Assembly: GCA_015066045.1 (NCBI GenBank)
Contig: SVPD01000001.1
Coordinates: forward strand, 1 to 64,000
DNA length: 64,000 nucleotides
Source: Oscillospiraceae bacterium
GTDB taxonomy: Bacteria; Bacillota; Clostridia; Oscillospirales; Acutalibacteraceae
Direction of reading: 5' to 3'
The notes under the pieces are model-generated. The model did not search any database, was not told the origin of the DNA, and worked only from the letters and a program-made list of their open reading frames with translations. The position numbers were made by a program, and so were the translations under genes. Shown here piece after piece: positions 1-8,754 of the stretch (within the stretch, counting starts at the first letter, position 1; the number at the start of each line of letters is the position of its first letter).

Positions 1-1162
1 GTCTTTTCTCTTCGCCGATGGTTGTGCCGTCATCTATATTATTCTTCGGCTTGTTCGGGAGAGAGTCGTTAAATTTGCGAAGCATTTCCTTTTGCTCGTT
101 TGTGAGGCTTTTCGGTACCTCGACCACTATCTTGACATACTGGTCGCCCTTGCTGCGGGCGGAAAGCTGCTGGATACCTCTTCCTCTGAAGCGGAATACC
201 TCACCGGGCTGAGTGCCTGCGGGAAGCTCATATTTTACCTTTCCGTCGAGGGTGGGGATGTAGAGAGTGTCACCTAATGCAGCCTGAGCATATGTTACGG
301 GTACCTCACACCAAACATTGAAGCCGTCACGCTCGAAAAACGGATGGGGACGAACATTGACGTTTACACGAAGGTCGCCTGCGGGGCCGCCGTTTATACC
401 GGGATTACCGCCGCCGCTGACATTCAGTGACTGTCTGTCGTCTATGCCGGCGGGGATATTGATTTCTACAGTCTGTGCCTTTGACTCGAGACCTGTGCCA
501 CGGCATTTCTGGCAGGGAGTTTTTACTATTTTACCCTTACCGCCGCACTCGTTACACTGTCTGGTGGTGCTCATCACACCAAAGGCCGTTCTCTGCTGGA
601 TGTTTACGTGGCCTTTGCCTGAGCAGGTGGGACAGGTTTCGGGTGAGGTGCCCTTTGCGGCACCCGTACCCGAGCATTCCTTACACTTATCTACTCTGGT
701 TATGTTTACCTTTTTCTTGCAGCCCTTAGCTGCTTCCTCGAAGGAGATGGTTACATTTGTCTGGATGGTTGAGCCCTTACGGGGAGCGTTCGGATTCTGT
801 TGTCTGCCTCCGCCGAAGCCACCGAAGCCGCCAAAGCCTCCTCCGAACATACTGCCTAATATATCACCTAAATCGAAATCTCCGCCAAAGCCGCCGAAAC
901 CGCCACCGAAGCCGCCGGCACCGAAATTAGGATCCACGCCTGCGTGACCGTATTGGTCATATCTGGCCTTTTTATCACTGTCGGAAAGCACCTCATAAGC
1001 CTCGTTTGCTTCCTTGAATTTAGCCTCTGCAGCAGCATCACCGGGGTTAAGGTCGGGGTGGTACTGCTTGGCAAGCTTACGGTACGCTTTTTTTATTTCA
1101 TCCTCCGATGCACTCTTGCTTACACCGAGCACCTCGTAGTAGTCACGTTTATTTTCTGCCAT
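1..1162 (-). CDS. dnaJ: Chaperone DnaJ (Hsp40), 3' end beyond the window
   Basis: Class A Hsp40 co-chaperone that delivers substrates to DnaK and stimulates its ATPase. The reading frame starts at an ATG (complement of 1160-1162) behind a GAGAGGAAG ribosome site and stays open to the window edge. About 387 codons are visible, close to the usual family length, so only a few C-terminal residues should be missing. Visible in order are the J domain (residues about 5-70) with HPD in YHPDLNPG, a long Gly/Phe linker rich in GGFGG (about 75-125), four CxxCxGxG zinc motifs ([32 protein letters not shown]) and the beta-rich substrate-binding region. It is the last visible gene of the hrcA-grpE-dnaK-dnaJ cluster. 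The Gly-rich linker gives long false proline-rich frames on the opposite strand. Confidence 0.96.
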   Translation of the reverse strand, partial: MAENKRDYYEVLGVSKSASEDEIKKAYRKLAKQYHPDLNPGDAAAEAKFKEANEAYEVLSDSDKKARYDQYGHAGVDPNFGAGGFGGGFGGFGGDFDLGDILGSMFGGGFGGFGGFGGGRQQNPNAPRKGSTIQTNVTISFEEAAKGCKKKVNITRVDKCKECSGTGAAKGTSPETCPTCSGKGHVNIQQRTAFGVMSTTRQCNECGGKGKIVKTPCQKCRGTGLESKAQTVEINIPAGIDDRQSLNVSGGGNPGINGGPAGDLRVNVNVRPHPFFERDGFNVWCEVPVTYAQAALGDTLYIPTLDGKVKYELPAGTQPGEVFRFRGRGIQQLSARSKGDQYVKIVVEVPKSLTNEQKEMLRKFNDSLPNKPKNNIDDGTTIGEEKR

Positions 1163-1200
1163 TTAATATATCTTCCTCTCAGAGAGTGAAATCATAACAC

Positions 1201-1224
1201 GGGCTGTCCGCCAAGGAACAGCCC
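1201..1224 (-). other. Intercistronic hairpin between dnaK and dnaJ
   Basis: GGGCTGT and ACAGCCC (7 bp) enclose a 10-nt loop in the dnaK-dnaJ gap. On the minus (transcribed) strand the stem is preceded by an A-tract but is not followed by a U-run, so it is not a classic intrinsic terminator for the operon. A processing or mRNA-stability stem that lets dnaK and dnaJ be expressed at different levels is the likelier reading; this is inference. Confidence 0.5.
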
Positions 1225-1241
1225 ATTTTTTGTTAATTTAA

Positions 1242-3125
1242 TCAGTTAGCATCTGTGAAGTTTGCATCAGTGTAGCCTGCATCGGTGTAGCCGCCGTTGT
1301 CAGCACCACCGGTGAAATCACCCTGATTGAAGCCGCCCTGAGCGCCTGCGAAATCATTGGGGGTGAAGCCCTGTGCACCCTGAGGATTAGCCTGCTGGTA
1401 CATTTTTTCGCTGAGCTTGTAGAAGGCCTGTGTGAGAGCTTCCTTTTCGTTTTTGATGAGGTTGATATCCTCGCCCTTGAGAGCGTTTTTGAGAGAGTCT
1501 ATCTTTGACTGGATTTCAGCCTTGTCGTTTTCGTCCAAAGCCTTTGCAGCGTCCTCAGAGAGAATCTTTTCGCACTGGTAAACCATCTGGTCTGCTTCGT
1601 TTCTGGTGTCGATTTCTTCACGGCGCTTTTTGTCCTCCTGAGCGAACTGCTCAGCCTCTCTTACTGCCTTTTCGATGTCTTCCTTGGACATATTTGTAGA
1701 GGAGGTGATGGAGATTGACTGCTCCTTGCCTGTGCCGAGGTCCTTTGCGGAAACGTGTACGATACCGTTGGCGTCGATGTCGAAGGTAACCTCTATCTGA
1801 GGAACACCACGGCGTGCGGGCATAATGCCGTCGAGGCTGAATACGCCGAGAGTTTTGTTGTCTCTTGCGAATTCACGCTCACCCTGAAGCACGTGAACCT
1901 CTACAGAGGGCTGATTATCCACTGCAGTAGAGAAAATCTGGCTCTTCTTAGTGGGAATGGTGGTGTTTCTTTCGATAACCTTGGTGTTGATACCGCCCAT
2001 TGTTTCGATACCGAGTGAGAGGGGAGTAACATCGAGGAGAAGAAGTCCCTTAACGTCGCCGCCTAAAACACCGGCCTGAAGAGAAGCACCGATAGCTACG
2101 CATTCGTCGGGGTTGATACCCTTGAAGGGCTCTTTACCGGTGTACTTTTTGATAGCGTCGCTTACTGCGGGGATTCTGGAGGAACCGCCGACCATAAGCA
2201 CCTTGTCTATCTGATTTACAGTGAGACCTGAGTCGGAGATTGCCTGACGTACGGGGCCCATTGTAGCCTCTACAAGGTCTGCGGTAAGCTCGTTGAACTT
2301 AGCTCTGGTGAGAGTCATTTCGAGGTGGAGAGTGTTACCGGCTGCATCTACTGTGATGTAGGGGAGAGAGATAGAGGTGGAAGTGATGCCTGAAAGCTCG
2401 ATTTTTGCCTTTTCGGCAGCTTCCTTGAGTCTCTGCATTGCCATCTTATCGCCACGGAGGTCTACGCCCTCCTCAGCCTTATATGATGCTACCATCCAGT
2501 CGATAATTCTCTGGTCGAAGTCGTCACCGCCGAGACGGTTGTTACCTGCTGTGGCAAGAACCTCCTGAACGCCGTCGCCCATTTCGATGATGGAAACGTC
2601 GAAGGTACCGCCGCCGAGGTCATAAACCATAACCTTCTGGTCGGCTTCCTTGTCGATACCGTAGGCAAGAGCAGCTGCGGTGGGCTCGTTAATAATTCTT
2701 TTTACCTCGAGACCTGCGATTTTACCGGCATCCTTGGTAGCCTGTCTCTGAGCGTCGGTGAAGTAAGCGGGAACGGTGATAACTGCCTCAGTAACCGTGT
2801 CGCCAAGATATGCTTCAGCGTCAGATTTGAGCTTTTGAAGAATCATAGCCGAAATTTCCTGGGGGGTGTAGTTTTTGCCGTCGATGGAAACCTGATAGTT
2901 TGAGCCCATCTGACGCTTGATGGAAGAAATAGTTCTGTCGGGATTTTTAACTGCCTGTCTCTTTGCTACCTGACCGATCATTCTTTCGCCGGTCTTGGAA
3001 AAAGCAACTACTGAGGGAGTAGTTCTTGCGCCTTCTGCGTTAGCGATGACCACGGGCTCGCCGCCTTCGATAACTGCTACGCATGAGTTTGTAGTACCTA
3101 AGTCAATACCAATAATCTTTGCCAT
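1242..3125 (-). CDS. dnaK: Molecular chaperone DnaK (Hsp70)
   Basis: Hsp70 ATPase that folds and protects cytosolic proteins with DnaJ and GrpE. The 627-residue product has the nucleotide-binding domain from residue 1 ([15 protein letters not shown]), the [13 protein letters not shown] phosphate loop, a VGGSSRIP motif, the [14 protein letters not shown] hinge at about 365 and the substrate-binding and lid domains. The length is typical. The start has a CGGAGG ribosome site. The C-terminus is odd: instead of a charged EEV-type tail it ends in tandem YTDA/FTDA repeats. It follows grpE by 60 nt in the HrcA-controlled operon. Confidence 0.98.
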   Translation of the reverse strand: MAKIIGIDLGTTNSCVAVIEGGEPVVIANAEGARTTPSVVAFSKTGERMIGQVAKRQAVKNPDRTISSIKRQMGSNYQVSIDGKNYTPQEISAMILQKLKSDAEAYLGDTVTEAVITVPAYFTDAQRQATKDAGKIAGLEVKRIINEPTAAALAYGIDKEADQKVMVYDLGGGTFDVSIIEMGDGVQEVLATAGNNRLGGDDFDQRIIDWMVASYKAEEGVDLRGDKMAMQRLKEAAEKAKIELSGITSTSISLPYITVDAAGNTLHLEMTLTRAKFNELTADLVEATMGPVRQAISDSGLTVNQIDKVLMVGGSSRIPAVSDAIKKYTGKEPFKGINPDECVAIGASLQAGVLGGDVKGLLLLDVTPLSLGIETMGGINTKVIERNTTIPTKKSQIFSTAVDNQPSVEVHVLQGEREFARDNKTLGVFSLDGIMPARRGVPQIEVTFDIDANGIVHVSAKDLGTGKEQSISITSSTNMSKEDIEKAVREAEQFAQEDKKRREEIDTRNEADQMVYQCEKILSEDAAKALDENDKAEIQSKIDSLKNALKGEDINLIKNEKEALTQAFYKLSEKMYQQANPQGAQGFTPNDFAGAQGGFNQGDFTGGADNGGYTDAGYTDANFTDAN

Positions 3126-3185
3126 AATATAATACCTCCGAGCATAATTTACATTTTAATTTTTGTTTTTATTTTTAACTGAAAA

Positions 3186-3707
3186 TCAGTTAGCAACCTT
3201 TACTACTGCGTGTCTCAGAACCTTATCACCGAGCTTATATCCCTTATTGAATACCTCAGCGATAACATTTTCTCCGAGCGTGTCGTCCTCTACGGACATT
3301 ACTGCGTTGTGGAAATTCGGATCAAATTCCTCACCCTTTTCGCCGAAAGCCTCTACACCTAATTTTTTGAGTGTTTCCATAAAGCTTGTGCTTATCATTT
3401 CCATACCCTTTTTATAGGTTTCGGCATCTGCCTGCTGAACATTGAGTGCTCTGTCGAAATTATCAAGAACAGGTAAAAGCTCACTGAGGCAGGAAACCTT
3501 TGCGTCGGAATAGATGCCTTCCTTTTCCTTTACGCTGCGCTTTCTGTAGTTGTCGTATTCTGCCAGAGTTCTGATGTGTGCCTCCTTGGCGGCAGCGAGC
3601 TCTTTTTCGAGCTCATCGATTTTAGCCTCTGCTTCGTTTACGGGAGCCTCCTGTGTCTGAGCTTCTTCCGTAAGCTCTTCTTTCTTTTCCGCGGTTTCTT
3701 TTGCCAT
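3186..3707 (-). CDS. grpE: Nucleotide exchange factor GrpE
   Basis: GrpE releases ADP from DnaK and resets the chaperone cycle. The 173-residue protein has a charged N-terminal coiled coil (about 5-55), a central dimer helix (AEYDNYRKRSVKEKEG) and the C-terminal beta-wing with the family signature around GVEAFGEKGEEFDPNFHNAV and the closing VLRHAVVKVA. The start lies 3 nt after the hrcA stop, with a GGAGGA ribosome site overlapping the end of hrcA, so the two are translationally close. Confidence 0.97.
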   Translation of the reverse strand: MAKETAEKKEELTEEAQTQEAPVNEAEAKIDELEKELAAAKEAHIRTLAEYDNYRKRSVKEKEGIYSDAKVSCLSELLPVLDNFDRALNVQQADAETYKKGMEMISTSFMETLKKLGVEAFGEKGEEFDPNFHNAVMSVEDDTLGENVIAEVFNKGYKLGDKVLRHAVVKVAN

Positions 3708-3710
3708 TGC

Positions 3711-4736
3711 TTATTCCTCCAATGTATCTGTTAGCATTTCACCTACGAGTGAAGTGAGATATTCTATGCTGGGTATGATTCTCGCATAATCGAGTCTGGT
3801 GGGACCGATAACACCGATGGTACCGCCGTCGTGACCTCCTATGGAATACCGGGCGATAATCATGCTGGAATTTTCCAGCTGACGGTACATATTTTCCTTA
3901 CCGATGATAACGCTGAGGCCGGGCTTGTCGGTGGAAATGGCTCTTTCGAGCTTATCCTTTTCATCGAAAAACTGCATCATTTCGTAGATACTGTTACCGA
4001 ATTCTCTGTGGTGGAGAAGATTTTGCTCACCCTCCAGCCTTATTTCGGCCTGCATAGCCTGTGCGGCGATGTCTGCCAGCACCACAAACAGGGGACTCAT
4101 AGAGAGTGCATTCACACCTAAAGAGGCGACAAGAGTCTGTATCATTACCGTACCTACATCGGAAACAGGTCTGCCGATAAAGCATTCGTTTACTATGTCG
4201 TAAAAGGTGTTGACCATATCACGGGTGATTTCCGTGTCTGTTTTGCATATGCCGTTTTTGATGATGCCCGATGATGTCATCATAACTATCATCGCTATTC
4301 TCGTGCCTACGGGCATAAGCTCGATGTGCTTTATGGTGGCTCCTTCGTCGGTAGGGGTGGTCGCCAGTGCGGCACAGCCGGTTATCTTGGCTAACATTTC
4401 ACCTGCTTTTTCTAAAAGCTTATCGGGACTTCCCATAAACCGCTCGAGCTCACGCTTTATATTCAGCCTTTCCTCGTCGGAAAGCTGATCCGTGTTCATC
4501 AGATGGTCGATGTAGTATCTGTAGCCCTTCTGAGAGGGGACACGTCCTGCCGAGGTGTGAGGCTGATCCAGATAACCCATTTCAGCCAGCTCGCTCATTT
4601 CGTTTCTGATGGTAGCCGAAGAAACGGAAATGGGCAGACATTGCATTATAAGCTTGGAGCCGATGGGTTCACCGGTTTTGATATACTGCTCTACGACTGC
4701 AGCGAGTATCATTTCTTTACGCTTTGCAAGCTCCAT
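3711..4736 (-). CDS. hrcA: Heat-inducible transcription repressor HrcA
   Basis: Repressor that binds the CIRCE inverted repeat and needs GroEL to stay active; here it controls its own operon. The 341-residue product has the N-terminal winged helix (residues about 1-75, with SSATIRNEMSELAEMGYL and QPHTSAGRVPS) and the central GAF-like domain, ending in the conserved GVIGPTRLDYARIIP stretch. It is the first gene of the heat-shock operon, and its ribosome site is AAGGAG. A perfect CIRCE copy sits 49 bases upstream, just downstream of a consensus promoter. Confidence 0.97.
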   Translation of the reverse strand: MELAKRKEMILAAVVEQYIKTGEPIGSKLIMQCLPISVSSATIRNEMSELAEMGYLDQPHTSAGRVPSQKGYRYYIDHLMNTDQLSDEERLNIKRELERFMGSPDKLLEKAGEMLAKITGCAALATTPTDEGATIKHIELMPVGTRIAMIVMMTSSGIIKNGICKTDTEITRDMVNTFYDIVNECFIGRPVSDVGTVMIQTLVASLGVNALSMSPLFVVLADIAAQAMQAEIRLEGEQNLLHHREFGNSIYEMMQFFDEKDKLERAISTDKPGLSVIIGKENMYRQLENSSMIIARYSIGGHDGGTIGVIGPTRLDYARIIPSIEYLTSLVGEMLTDTLEE

Positions 4737-4784
4737 ATTTTCACGCTCCTTCTTTTTATCAGTCGAATGTTTGATTTTTAAGTT

Positions 4785-4811
4785 TTAGCACTCTTTACGT
4801 TTGAGTGCTAA
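4785..4811 (-). promoter_or_regulatory. CIRCE operator (HrcA-binding site)
   Basis: Exact inverted repeat TTAGCACTC (4785-4793), nine bases, then GAGTGCTAA (4803-4811). This matches the family consensus without a mismatch. It begins 12 bases downstream of the -10 box, so bound HrcA would block initiation or early elongation. Confidence 0.97.
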
Positions 4812-4822
4812 CCACTGTCACA

Positions 4823-4851
4823 AATATACTATCATTGCTAAAAAATGTCAA
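4823..4851 (-). promoter_or_regulatory. Sigma-A promoter of the hrcA operon
   Basis: On the minus strand there is a TTGACA -35 (4851-4846), a 17-base spacer and a TATATT -10 (4828-4823), directly upstream of CIRCE. Confidence 0.92.
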
Positions 4852-4854
4852 TAG

Positions 4855-4900
4855 AAAAAAGCAACTTTTTTCAAAAAAACTTTAAAAAAGCTGCTTTTTT
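4855..4900 (-). terminator. Intrinsic terminator after the MBL-fold gene
   Basis: Seventeen-base stem (4855-4871 with 4884-4900, one G-U pair, AAAAAAGC...GCTTTTTT type) with a 12-base loop and U-runs on the minus strand, 24 bases past the stop codon of the metallo-hydrolase gene. It separates that gene from the hrcA promoter immediately downstream. Confidence 0.85.
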
Positions 4901-4924
4901 AACTTCTTTTTAAGTTAACGGGGG

Positions 4925-5800
4925 TTATTTCCTGACATAAACAAATTTATCCCCGTCCATAACGGCTTTGATTTTCCCGTCATCTACCAGAGCCTGCAGG
5001 AGATTTTTCAGCATAACGGAGTAGTTTACGTATTTTTCTGTTCTGATGCTGAGTGAAAGCTTTTTGAGAAAAGCCGTGAACATTTCATCGAATCCGACCG
5101 TGTCGCATAACTCATAAGCTGTTTCCTTCAGGCTTTCCAGCTTACTGATATTATAGTCAGCCAGATTTTTTATATCCGTAAGAGGTGCATTGTGTGAGGG
5201 TACGTAAATATCCGCTTCAGTTTCCTTCAGCTTTTTCAGCGTCTCTATGCTTTCGTTTACATTGCGGAAAAACGGAGCCTTATGCTCTGTCCATGTCTTT
5301 TCAGAAAGTATACTGTCTGCTGCGAAAAAGACGCCGTCGGCCGTTTTCACGCCTATCATATCGAAGGAATGTCCGGGCAGGCTGATTATTTCCAGTCCGT
5401 CGGGCAGGTTTTCTTCTGTAAGTGTTTCGATAACCGAGGGCTCTACCGTGAAAAACGGATTGCGGCTTTTGTCAGTATCTACACCGTTATAATAAAATGT
5501 TCCCTCCAGATCGGGCTGAGCGATAAAGGGCTTTTCCTTTTCGGTGGAAAGAATTCTGCAGCCGTATTTTTCGTAAAAATCCCTGTTACCGCAGATATGG
5601 TCCACGTGACAGTGAGTACATATAATAGTATCCACTGTCAGATTTTCTGCTTTGAGATAATTGTTTACTGCCTTTGCCATTCTTTTGTGGTCCGTGCCGT
5701 CGATGAGAACCACTCTGCTTTCATCGAGTCTGTATATGCCTACATTGGTAAAGGCCTCGAAATAGTAGGTATTACCCTTTAAATGTCTGACTTCAAACAT
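4925..5800 (-). CDS. MBL-fold metallo-hydrolase
   Basis: Metallo-beta-lactamase-fold hydrolase of 291 residues, probably cytosolic, substrate unknown. The zinc motif HxHxDH is intact (THCHVDH, His63, His65, Asp67, His68), followed by a metal His in SLPGHSFD, an Asp in FFAADS and a late His in VPSHNAP, so it should be active. The start was placed at the ATG at 5800 because AAAAGGAG lies 8 bases upstream; an 18-residue longer frame has no ribosome site. A C-terminal helical segment of about 70 residues follows the catalytic domain. It is monocistronic with its own terminator. Possible roles include a glyoxalase-II-like or lactonase-like reaction; neither is shown by the sequence. Confidence 0.85.
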   Translation of the reverse strand: MFEVRHLKGNTYYFEAFTNVGIYRLDESRVVLIDGTDHKRMAKAVNNYLKAENLTVDTIICTHCHVDHICGNRDFYEKYGCRILSTEKEKPFIAQPDLEGTFYYNGVDTDKSRNPFFTVEPSVIETLTEENLPDGLEIISLPGHSFDMIGVKTADGVFFAADSILSEKTWTEHKAPFFRNVNESIETLKKLKETEADIYVPSHNAPLTDIKNLADYNISKLESLKETAYELCDTVGFDEMFTAFLKKLSLSIRTEKYVNYSVMLKNLLQALVDDGKIKAVMDGDKFVYVRK

Positions 5801-5818
5801 ATATATTCTCCTTTTATA

Positions 5819-5847
5819 TTGAAAAATCAATTGTTTTATGTTATTAT
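5819..5847 (+). promoter_or_regulatory. Sigma-A promoter of the SLOG-type gene
   Basis: TTGAAA (5819-5824), 17-base spacer, TATTAT (5842-5847), 31 bases upstream of the ATG. Confidence 0.75.
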
Positions 5848-5878
5848 TTATCACAGATTAAGTTTTAGAAGGTGCTTT

Positions 5879-6247
5879 ATGAAAATCGGAATTGCAGGCT
5901 CACGCACTTTGGATATACCTATTCCGGATAATCTGATACCCACGGAGAATGTATCTATGATTTACACCGGAGGTGCCGTGGGTATGGACAGGCGTGTGCG
6001 TGATTTCGCAGTAGGAAAAGGTGTCAGGATAACCGAAATTCTGCCTGAATATGACCTTTACGGTAAATATGCACCCTTGGTCAGAAATGAGCTTATCGTC
6101 CGGATAAGCGATATTGTTTATGTTTTCTGGGACGGAAAAAGCAGGGGAACGGATAATGTAATTAATCAGTGTAAAAAAATGAACAAGCCCTACATAGTGT
6201 TTTTATGGAAGGACGGCGCCTTCGTCAGTGCGGAGGGGATTGACTGA
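5879..6247 (+). CDS. SLOG-fold (DUF2493/DprA-like) small protein
   Basis: Single-domain 122-residue Rossmann-like protein. It opens with MKIGIAGSRT, has a phosphate loop TGGAVGMD (30-37) and a late SRGTDNVI segment. This is the SLOG superfamily pattern (DprA, lysine decarboxylase-like, DUF2493), whose members bind nucleotides, nucleotide-derived signals or DNA. No partner domain is fused. The ATG at 5879 has AAGGTG seven bases upstream; the 32 residues before it in the same frame have no ribosome site. A promoter lies upstream and a terminator directly downstream, so it is a single-gene unit. The ligand is unknown. Confidence 0.8.
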   Translation: MKIGIAGSRTLDIPIPDNLIPTENVSMIYTGGAVGMDRRVRDFAVGKGVRITEILPEYDLYGKYAPLVRNELIVRISDIVYVFWDGKSRGTDNVINQCKKMNKPYIVFLWKDGAFVSAEGID

Positions 6248-6282
6248 AAGCAGTTGCGTGTGTGATGGCAGCTGCTTTTTAT
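6247..6282 (+). terminator. Intrinsic terminator after the SLOG gene
   Basis: Eleven-base stem AAAGCAGTTGC / GCAGCTGCTTT (6247-6257 with 6268-6278, one G-U) and a T-run; it begins inside the stop codon. Confidence 0.88.
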
Positions 6283-6327
6283 TATATATTATTGTCTGCC
6301 GAAAATCAATAAATAATTTCTCTGTTA

Positions 6328-6356
6328 TTGTTTTTATGTCCTTTATGTGTTAAAAT
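6328..6356 (+). promoter_or_regulatory. Sigma-A promoter of uvrC
   Basis: TTGTTT (6328-6333), 17-base spacer, TAAAAT (6351-6356), 30 bases before the GTG start. Confidence 0.7.
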
Positions 6357-6386
6357 AAATCTATGATTACGAAAGGGGGTAACACT

Positions 6387-8228
6387 GTGTCTGAAAATAA
6401 AAAGCTTTCCGCTCTGCGCGGTAAGGCTATGAAGCTGCCGCTTACTCCCGGTGTATATATAATGAAAAACAAAGAAGGCAAAATTATCTATATCGGTAAG
6501 GCTAAAAAGCTTAAAAACCGTGTAAGTCAGTATTTCGGCTCCCAGAACGGACATAGCACCAAGGTAAGAAAAATGGTGGAAAATGTGGATGATTTTGATT
6601 ACATTCTTACCGACAGTGAGTTTGAGGCTCTCGTGCTTGAATGCAGCCTTATAAAGCAGAATATGCCTAAATATAACATTCTTCTTAAGGATGATAAAGG
6701 CTATAGCTATATAAAGATAACCAAGGGCCCCTGGGGCAAGATATCGCCCTGCTTCCGAAAGGACGATCCCGATGCAGAATATCTCGGCCCCTACACGGGT
6801 AATTATTCGGTTACAAACGCCTGCGCACGTGCTGCAGAGATTTTCCGTCTTCCCACCTGTAACAAGGTTTTTCCCCGTGACATAAAAAGCGGCAGGCCGT
6901 GTCTGAATTACTTTATTTCCCGCTGCAGTGCTCCCTGTGCGGGTAAAATCAGCGAGGCGGAGTATGAGGAAAATCTGAAAAGTGCCGTCGCTTTTCTTAA
7001 AAATCCCGGTGCCTCCGTGGTAAGAGAGCTTCGTGAAGAGATGGAGGAGGCGGCTGAAAATCTTGATTTCGAAAAAGCCGCTAAGCTCCGTGACCGTATC
7101 AAGGCTATAGAAAGAATTACCCAGAAGCAGAAGGTAGTGGTTAATTCCGAGGGAGACGAGGACGTTTTTGCTATCGCTCAGAGAGGAAACAAAGCCTGTC
7201 TTTCCGTGCTCTCCTTCGAACAGGGTGCGCTGAAAAACAGTGAATATTTCATTTTTGATACCGGTGAAAATCTGGCTGACGAAAGACAGTCGCTGATTAC
7301 CTCTTACTATTCTCTTGACCGTAAAATACCTGCTCTTATAATTGCTGACGGTGAGGTCAGTGACAGTGAGCTGATTACTGAGTGGCTTTCGGAAAAGAGA
7401 GGAAAAAAGGTTACTCTGCTCGTGCCGCAGAGGGGAGAAAAGGTAAAGCTTACTCAGATGTGTCTGACGAATGCTGCTCAGAAATTAAGCGAGCATCTCG
7501 GATTTTTCGGGGCGGACACTGCAGTTCTGGATGAGCTGAAAAAGCTTCTCGGTCTGAAAAAGACACCCGAATACATCGAGGCCTATGATATTTCACACAC
7601 GGCGGGCAGCGATAATGTGGCGGGTATGGTAGTGTTTAAAAATGCGAGACCGATGCGCAGTGCCTATAAGCGCTTTTCCATAAAAACCTTTTCGGGGCAG
7701 GATGACTACGGCTCTATGCGTGAGGTCATAAGCCGCCGTCTTAACCGTTATGCGGAAAACGAAGAGAGCGGTGAGGGCTTCGGCAGACTGCCTGACCTTA
7801 TTCTGCTTGACGGCGGACAGGGACAGGTCAGTGCAGTCAAGCCTGTTATTGAAGCCTTTGGTCTGGATATTCCCGTTTTCGGTATGGTTAAGGATTCCAA
7901 GCACAGAACCAGAGCTATAACCGATGAAGGGCAGGAAATATCCATAAATTCAGGCAGACGGGTATTTACTCTCATTTCCTCCATTCAGGAGGAGGTTCAC
8001 CGTTTCGCCATAACCTACCATAAATCGAAGCACAGTAAAAATACGTTGGTGCTGTCTCTTACCAAAATAGAGGGAATAGGTGAAAAAAAGGCTGCAATAC
8101 TGCTGAAGCATTTTAAAACCCTTTCAGCGGTCAGAGCCGCATCCAGAGAAGAACTTGAAGCGGTCAGAGGAATAAGCAGCAGGGACGCCGAAAGAATCTA
8201 CAGTTATTTTAACACGTCGGTTTATTGA
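6387..8228 (+). CDS. uvrC: Excinuclease ABC subunit C
   Basis: UvrC makes both incisions around DNA lesions bound by UvrB in nucleotide excision repair. The 613-residue protein has the GIY-YIG nuclease domain (GVY at 22-24, YIG at 35-37), a Cys-bearing linker (NYFISRCSAPCAG), the UVR helix pair that contacts UvrB (about 196-230, ENLDFEKAAKLRDRI), the RNase H-like nuclease domain (YDISHTAG, LILLDGGQGQV) and two C-terminal helix-hairpin-helix motifs (IEGIGEKKAAILL, VRGISSRDAERI). I chose GTG 6387 over the ATG at 6363 because the AAAGGGGG ribosome site lies between them, 7 bases before the GTG. Confidence 0.96.
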   Translation: MSENKKLSALRGKAMKLPLTPGVYIMKNKEGKIIYIGKAKKLKNRVSQYFGSQNGHSTKVRKMVENVDDFDYILTDSEFEALVLECSLIKQNMPKYNILLKDDKGYSYIKITKGPWGKISPCFRKDDPDAEYLGPYTGNYSVTNACARAAEIFRLPTCNKVFPRDIKSGRPCLNYFISRCSAPCAGKISEAEYEENLKSAVAFLKNPGASVVRELREEMEEAAENLDFEKAAKLRDRIKAIERITQKQKVVVNSEGDEDVFAIAQRGNKACLSVLSFEQGALKNSEYFIFDTGENLADERQSLITSYYSLDRKIPALIIADGEVSDSELITEWLSEKRGKKVTLLVPQRGEKVKLTQMCLTNAAQKLSEHLGFFGADTAVLDELKKLLGLKKTPEYIEAYDISHTAGSDNVAGMVVFKNARPMRSAYKRFSIKTFSGQDDYGSMREVISRRLNRYAENEESGEGFGRLPDLILLDGGQGQVSAVKPVIEAFGLDIPVFGMVKDSKHRTRAITDEGQEISINSGRRVFTLISSIQEEVHRFAITYHKSKHSKNTLVLSLTKIEGIGEKKAAILLKHFKTLSAVRAASREELEAVRGISSRDAERIYSYFNTSVY

Positions 8229-8245
8229 CTTTTTTGTCGAAGTAT

Positions 8246-8290
8246 GTTGAATTTCTTCACGTTGTGTGCTATAATGTCACAAAATTCAAC
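8246..8290 (+). promoter_or_regulatory. Inverted repeat flanking the XRE promoter, candidate operator
   Basis: GTTGAATTT (8246-8254) and its exact complement AAATTCAAC (8282-8290) are 36 bases apart start to start. The left arm covers the -35 box and the right arm lies just before the ribosome site. Position and symmetry suggest autoregulation by the encoded XRE protein. A weak leader hairpin is the alternative, but the left arm lies upstream of the likely transcription start and so would not be transcribed. Confidence 0.5.
8247..8275 (+). promoter_or_regulatory. Sigma-A promoter of the XRE regulator gene
   Basis: TTGAAT (8247-8252), 17-base spacer, perfect TATAAT (8270-8275). Confidence 0.88.
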
Positions 8291-8304
8291 TAAGGAGAAA
8301 ATCA

Positions 8305-8673
8305 ATGCTTGCAGACAATCTCAGAATTTTAAGAAAAAACTTTAAACTCACCCAGCAGGAGGTTGCCGATATTTTAGGTGTGGACAGAAGCACATATACC
8401 TTTTATGAGTCAGGTAAAAGCACACCGTCCAAAGAAAACATAGTTAAGCTTTGCGACATTTTCAATGTTACCGTGGGCTATCTTTTCGGCGTGGAAAAAA
8501 ACTGTCCGGAGCTCAAGGTGGCCAACCGTTCCGACCACGTGGACGAAAGCTTTGACGGACTAAATGAAATATCCAGAAACGAAAAGTTTATTCTTATGGC
8601 CTACAGAAGCCTCGACGGAGAAAAGAAGGAAGAGTTTATCAATGCGGTCAAAAGCTTCCTCAGAGAGAATTAA
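8305..8673 (+). CDS. XRE-family helix-turn-helix regulator
   Basis: DNA-binding protein of 122 residues. An N-terminal Cro/C1-type HTH (about 5-60: LRILRKNFKLTQQEVADILG, then VDRSTYTFYESGKSTPS) is followed by an acidic linker and a short C-terminal helical segment (NEKFILMAYRSLDGEKKEEF) likely used for dimerisation. It lacks a peptidase or kinase domain. TAAGGAG precedes the ATG. A perfect inverted repeat spans its promoter. It is followed at once by two small-protein genes, so a role in controlling that group is plausible but not shown. Confidence 0.9.
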   Translation: MLADNLRILRKNFKLTQQEVADILGVDRSTYTFYESGKSTPSKENIVKLCDIFNVTVGYLFGVEKNCPELKVANRSDHVDESFDGLNEISRNEKFILMAYRSLDGEKKEEFINAVKSFLREN

Positions 8674-8695
8674 TTTGTTTTCTTTTAAGAAAATA

Positions 8696-8724
8696 TTGAC
8701 AAAACCTCTAATAAATTATATACT
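8696..8724 (+). promoter_or_regulatory. Sigma-A promoter of the small secreted protein gene
   Basis: Perfect TTGACA (8696-8701), 17-base spacer, TATACT (8719-8724), an expected strong promoter. Confidence 0.9.
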
Positions 8725-8754
8725 TAAATTACCAAATTAAAGGAGGAATTTCTT

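Noticed and set aside
318-947. 209-residue proline-rich open frame on the plus strand
   Set aside because: It is the complement of the Gly-rich linker and zinc region of dnaJ; PPKPP runs are the reverse of GGFGG codons, and there is no ribosome site.
6363-6386. ATG 6363 as start of uvrC
   Set aside because: The AAAGGGGG ribosome site lies downstream of it and fits the GTG at 6387.
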